64,000 bases of DNA from Siphonodentalium dalli (Eukaryota > Mollusca > Scaphopoda > Gadilida > Siphonodentaliidae). The notes beneath the pieces were generated by a model, which was given only the letters and a program-made list of their open reading frames with translations, did not search any database and was not told the DNA's origin. Below, one piece after another: positions 59,342 through 64,000 of this stretch (positions within the stretch are counted from its first letter, which is position 1; every line of letters begins with the position of its first letter). The translations under genes and the position numbers were made by a program. Location of the stretch: the NCBI GenBank assembly GCA_032622095.1, contig CP136066.1, positions 181,944,716-182,008,715 on the forward strand, in the 5' to 3' direction.

Positions 59342-59558
59342 TACAGTAATGCCCTAAATAATCGACTCCTTAATCGCAGCAGAATTATGGGTAACTTTTC
59401 AAGATTTAGTCGGAAATATGGCTTGTTGCCTTTCATCGGAAAGCTCCCATCGAAAGCTTTCCGATGAATGGCAACAAGACATATTTCCAACTAAATCCTG
59501 AAAAGTTACCCATAATTCTGCTGTGGTTAAGGAGTCGATTATTTAGGGCATTACTATA
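59342..59558. mobile_element. pogo/Tc1-like foldback MITE
   Basis: TACAGTAATGCCCTAAATAA to GGGCATTACTATA; both arms present around TCGGAAAGCTCCCATCGAAAG. Confidence 0.88.
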
Positions 59559-59662
59559 TATACAATGGAAATAGCATTGTATATATATAGGTCTACAATT
59601 TCCACAAATTGTCATTTTCGCGGTCACTATAAGTTTGAACAAGTCAAGACAAGACAATTGAC

Positions 59663-60162
59663 GGTGGAGAATCACGTGGTTTCGAGTTGAAATGGCCGAG
59701 TTCAAAATGGCCGACGCGATCGAAAATGCGACCAAAAAAAACGAGGGAAAAGGTAATAAACTAAGATATGACAAACTACATAGTATTTTGCCAGCTACGA
59801 GCAGATGCTACACTGTATACTATTTTTCAAACAAGCTGATACCTCATTTGTGTCCAAATTTGCTCTAACATTCTGAACAAAGTTGTCAGTGGAAGGATTC
59901 TCTACGATGCATGGACTGGTGTATTCCACGCACTCCGACTGGCAACTTTGGTCAGAATGATATAGAAAACCACTAAGTATTTCCGAACAAATAAGGTATC
60001 AACTTGTTTCAAAAATAAACTAGCAAATGTTCGTAACAGTCAAAATGCTATGTTTTGTGTCAGTTCCTCATATATTATGTTTTTTTTGTGTGCGTTTCCA
60101 CTGTCCTCGGCCATTTTATATACGTGGTACTCACCAACCTCGAAACCACGTGATTCCCCACC
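59663..60162. mobile_element. MITE with GGTGGGGAATCA ends, copy 2
   Basis: GGTGGAGAATCACGTGGTTT to CACGTGATTCCCCACC. Over most of its length it matches 35948-36436 closely. Confidence 0.82.
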
Positions 60163-60406
60163 CGCATCTGCAATTTGGTCCGAAACCGTCGGCTCGTTGA
60201 CTGTTTACTGGGCCATCAATAATTCTCGATGGTGAAAAATAATAGATTTCAAAAATCCATATCTAATAACTCTGAGCTTTGATTGATGGGTTCCTCGACT
60301 CGAATTAAATATTTTTACCACCGAATCCAAATAAATGGTAATCGAGGGGCGCTTAACCTGATTATGCATCTTTAAACAAAGTAATGTTGTTATTAACCAG
60401 TAGATA

Positions 60407-60621
60407 TACAGTAATGCTCTAATTAATCGACTCCTTAAACACACCAGAATTATGGGTAACTTTTCAGGATTTTGTCGGAAATATGGCTTGTTACCATTAA
60501 TCGGAAAGCTCTCACCGAGAGCTTTCCGATGAACGGCAACAAGCCATATTTCCGACTAAATCCTGAAAAGTTGCCCATAATTCTGCTGTGTTTAAGGAGT
60601 CGATTAATTAGAGCATTACTG
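60407..60621. mobile_element. pogo/Tc1-like foldback MITE
   Basis: TACAGTAATGCTCTAATTAA to TTAATTAGAGCATTACTG; arms meet at GAAAGCTCTCACCGAGAGCTTTC. Confidence 0.88.
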
Positions 60622-61105
60622 AAAATAGTGTTCTCTTATGAAATTTAGGCCATTTGTTGGAATTATTATCAAAACATTCCACACCAAGCATTACGGACCC
60701 TTCTGCACTTGTATTATCTGCCGCCTGCTTAAAGGTACACAATCCGATTCGATTGTCCCCGTATCATCACATTCCAACAACAACATTTCTTCAAAAGACA
60801 CTTCGGTTATCAGAATGGATTAATTACCAAAAAAAAAATGCTAACCATGGTCAACTGTAGTACAGAATCCCCCTCCCCCAAAAAGTGTTATATATCAACA
60901 TTTTGTTCAGCACAATTTGGTATAACGAGAGTACATGTATGTCGGTCGGCTTGTCGAATATTTGATAGGCTGCCAAATATTCCAGATTGTGAAAAATAAA
61001 ATATTAAAAAATTAAAAAATCCAATAACTCTGAGCTTTGATGGTGGGGTCATTGACTCTGATCAAATATTGTTTACAAAGCCAATGACATAGTAATTTAG
61101 GAGCG

Positions 61106-61494
61106 TTAACCCTTTACCCAACAAACCGGCCAAATAAAGCTTCAACAGCCTAAAATATCTTCGGTCTGTCTCAATAGAACCATACAAATATGGATATCAT
61201 TGGAACCGGCTCCTTGACCACATTGTGATAGTTACAGTTATGCCCTGTGCCAATGCATTCTCTTATATATGCGAGTCGACCATAGGTCACCTCGCATATA
61301 TAAGAGAATGCATTGGCCTAAAAAAATCTTTTTTTAACACTTTTTACCATTTTTTCTTACATTCTTTAACAATTTTATAATTTTTAATGTGTTAAGCCAA
61401 TGCATTCTCTTATATATGCGAGGCGACCTATGGTCGACTCGCATATATAAGAGAATGCATTGGCACAGGGCCATTCTGTTGGGTAAAGGGTTAA
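61106..61494. mobile_element. TTAA-bounded (piggyBac-like) MITE, copy 2
   Basis: TTAACCCTTTACCCAACA to TGTTGGGTAAAGGGTTAA, TTAA at both ends. Reverse orientation of the 6239-6637 copy, with the same two hairpins (61249-61317, 61396-61464) and the same body. Confidence 0.88.
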
Positions 61495-62882
61495 ATCTAT
61501 CTTTAAATTTCTTGCCCATGCCTCAAAATGAATAACAGATTATTCTGATCTTCTACATACAGTTGAAGGTGTGGCTTAGAGGTCAGCCGATTATGTTCCT
61601 TGTTGCTGTACGCGTATTGATGTGGGGTGTTTGGCCACTGTGTGGGAAATAGTGAACGGCAGTGCCTCATATATCATGAGAACAAAACAATTCCCATGAT
61701 TCTATCACCTGTACGGATAACGAATTGCCTTGGATTCCGGTCGAGTTATGCGGCAGCATGGTATTCCCCACTATATATGTTTAATTACTTATTGACGGAT
61801 GTAACCAATTAATAGCTGCGATTGACCCCCTCCCATGGCGCCTGACTCACGAAGGATACTAAGACGATCATCATTATTATTACGCAACAACTCATTATTG
61901 AAAACTCCTCACCACTGCCCCCTCTTCCAGCATCTCATCCCCTTTATCTCTCTCGTCCTCTCTATCTATCTCTTTCTCATTCACTATATATCTCTCTCCC
62001 TGCTTCTCACGAAATCATCATTACTATAATTATAATATTTTCATTCCTTCCCGTCCGACCCCCCTCTACACTTAATGAAGAGCGGGCGCGAAACAAAAGG
62101 GGAGCAAACTTAATAAAAGCCCTTTGCTTGTTGTTTAATCCCCTTTCCAATCAATCGAGCATTTATATTATTCTATCTTACTGTAAAATGTTTGTCAAAT
62201 GTTTAAACATGTTATTATTTTGATTGGAATACAATATGTTTACACCAACGTACACCGAATCTCGGCCAAGACTTAATAATAATCTCATGCAATATAATAT
62301 TAACTCTGTATAGACATATTTCTTTATGGGAAACCCGAACTGACTTATACTGAGACTAGTGATATTTTTAAGGCTGTACAATCGTATATTAGATCGAGAT
62401 TCCGCTCGATTTGAGAGAACCTAACACTTTGACCATGCCATTTTACACTCAAAATCTACTTATAATAGAATATATTCTATGTTTGTACCTTGTTTCCTAT
62501 ATGTAAAATATATCCCAGTTATGCCCCTGTTAAGGCACTGGATAATTGATACATGCCTGTACTATCGTATTTTTACTTGTTGCAAGGGAATGATCACCGA
62601 CGTGTTAATGAAGCATACACACACTCATCCCATCTCGTCACTGTACCGAACTTCCGATTCTACTCCACAATCGCCATTCTGTATTATTTTTCTTATATTG
62701 TTCATTATATGTATGTATATAATATACCTTGTGTTTGTTCGTCTTTAGTGTTATGACATTTGTTAGTGTATTGTACTAGGGAGAGGAGTGTATTCTAAGT
62801 GATTATAGCACTTGTCCTCCAATCCCTTTTGTCATAAATCAATTTATGAACAAATAAAATATGTTTAAACAAACCAACGTAC

Positions 62883-63017
62883 TGCATATTTTGCCACTGA
62901 GTCCGTCAGGACAGTAGCAGTAGAAGTCATCGACCTGATCCTTGCATTTCGCACTTCCATAGCACGGATCAGAAGCACAATCGTTGATGTTTATGTGACA
63001 TCGCTCTCCGGTGATAC
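62883..63017 (-). CDS. EGF membrane protein, most upstream exon in window
   Basis: One hundred thirty-five bases, phase 1 to phase 1, between TTATGTTTCAG and GTACGT. ITGERC completes a module whose start is outside the window. Then comes a full module: NINDC-ASDP-C-YGSAK-C-KDQVDDFY-C-Y-C-PDGLSGKI-C. The NIN.C start and aromatic D.FYC spacing suit a calcium-binding EGF. Since it begins mid-module in phase 1, further EGF exons must lie to the right. Such phase-1 exon chains are typical of Notch-ligand-like, fibropellin-like and other extracellular EGF proteins. The exact family cannot be named from this part. Confidence 0.92.
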
Positions 63018-63045
63018 CTGAAACATAATGACGAAACATTGGCGC

Positions 63046-63476
63046 TAGGGTCGTAACGATTCATCGTGATTTCGATGCATCACGATTTCCGATTCTCGAT
63101 TCGATTCACGATCCGTTTCCTTGCCGATTCGATACCGTATTTTTAAATTATTGCAGCATAGATTTTTTTCGTAAAATGGTTCGACAACACTCGTTGAATA
63201 TGTTTCTTGTCAAATTCAGATGTGAAATAAATATTGTGAACTATAAGTTTGATTGATTACACAAGTATTTCTAAATTGAACAGTTTAAATATCATGATAA
63301 GATAATATGCTGTGTAAAAAAAACTCTACTGACCCGATGTCAGTATATATTACTGGAAAAACTTGGAAGCAGCCAATGTCATAGTCCAGAGTAGCTGCAT
63401 CGCGATTTGCATCGAATCGTTAGACAAAAATCGTGATTCGAATCGAATCGTGAAGTTGTGAATCGTTAAGGCCCTA
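63046..63476. mobile_element. hAT-type non-autonomous element
   Basis: TAGGGTCGTAACGATTCATC on the left, and the complement of TAGGGCCTTAACGATTCACA on the right, with repeated GATTCGATTCACGAT motifs. Flanks ATTGGCGC (63038-63045) and ATTGGCAC (63477-63484) differ at one base. It lies 29 bp upstream of the EGF exon's acceptor, within the intron. Confidence 0.85.
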
Positions 63477-63484
63477 ATTGGCAC

Positions 63485-64000
63485 GAGCAATAGTCCCTTC
63501 AGTTCTGGGTGCACATTTGGCCCAAAATTACTGGTATATAGTTTATGTCTTAAAAGGCATGCCCGATTCATATGCTTTATAATGGTCGGTGAGCCTTTCA
63601 GCTGTTACCGTTTTTTATTTACAGTCATTATTTACACAGTATAGTCAGTGAAATGTGCACACATAATCCTCTTCAAACTTCAAAGTTTCGTAAGTATTTT
63701 CTATCACTGTATGCATTGAGAATTAAAGTTTCATCAAACTTATGATCGCAATGACTATCAGGAAATCATATTGTCATCACTGGAAATTGGCTAATTCTAC
63801 GGTAAATTGGAAAATTAAAAGCACGATTTGGTGTTGAGTTGTGATACAAAAATATTGGTCCGCCCGTTATTAGTTACGGTCTTGATGTTAATTGAAGGGT
63901 GTTGAACCGCAAAAAGAAATACAATGGTCTGGCAATTAATGGTTACAGTTTGCCATGTTGCTTATATGTTTTTTTTTTACCCGTGGAATATGCTGCAGTC
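63485..64000. other. intronic, no feature seen
   Basis: Presumably intron of the EGF gene; no Cys-rich exon recognised before the edge. Confidence 0.35.

Larger units (their letters stand above)
58490..62882 (-). other. EGF gene intron, 4.4 kb
   Basis: Holds a GTTGGAAATT-type repeat, four MITEs and, from 61495 to 62880, nothing I can name. No further Cys-rich exon was found in it. Confidence 0.65.

Overview
This is animal nuclear DNA, AT-rich, with widely spaced exons, GT-AG introns of 2-6 kb and very dense DNA-transposon debris. Gene families, intron sizes and repeat style suggest a marine invertebrate, possibly a mollusc or another lophotrochozoan. The phylum is inference, not proof. No bacterial operon, CRISPR array, or intact rRNA or tRNA gene was seen.

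Three protein-coding genes are supported. (1) At the left edge, on the minus strand (143-834), lies the 3' end of an unrecognised gene with a cysteine-rich, basic C terminus and a poly(A) signal at 28-33. Its reading frame breaks at a TA dinucleotide run. (2) In the middle, on the plus strand (22455-47829), is a complete-looking Aven homologue (apoptosis and caspase activation inhibitor): six coding exons whose phases join into an uninterrupted 393-residue protein, with the family's SNWDRY core and DLEDWLD C terminus. (3) At the right, on the minus strand (55104-63017 and beyond the edge), is the 3' half of a type I membrane protein with EGF-like repeats: four phase-1 exons encoding EGF modules, one transmembrane helix and a short cytoplasmic tail.

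The rest is mostly repeats. 2.0-5.6 kb: a foldback element and a 2.8-kb element with nested inverted minisatellite arms. 6-18 kb: TTAA-bounded MITEs, poly-G/C runs, a LINE fragment, a triplicated 445-bp block and a 78-bp palindrome. 18.0-22.06 kb: a dead LINE on the minus strand, split by a second LINE fragment that is flanked by 281-bp direct repeats. Aven introns hold a 1.2-kb TIR element with a 50-nt G run, a ~160-bp satellite-like array, several hAT-type elements with 8-bp target duplications (one nested in another), palindromic MITEs with 8-bp duplications, and a broken THAP-domain fragment. 48-55 kb holds tRNA-derived SINEs, long (TA)n(TC)n tracts and more MITEs. The EGF gene introns carry the same MITE families.

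The genes do not form an obvious pathway. The strongest observations are the reconstructed exon chains, the nested transposons with target duplications, the LINE-in-LINE with an exceptionally long flanking duplication, and the repeated presence of hairpin-forming MITEs within a few tens of bases of 5' splice sites.
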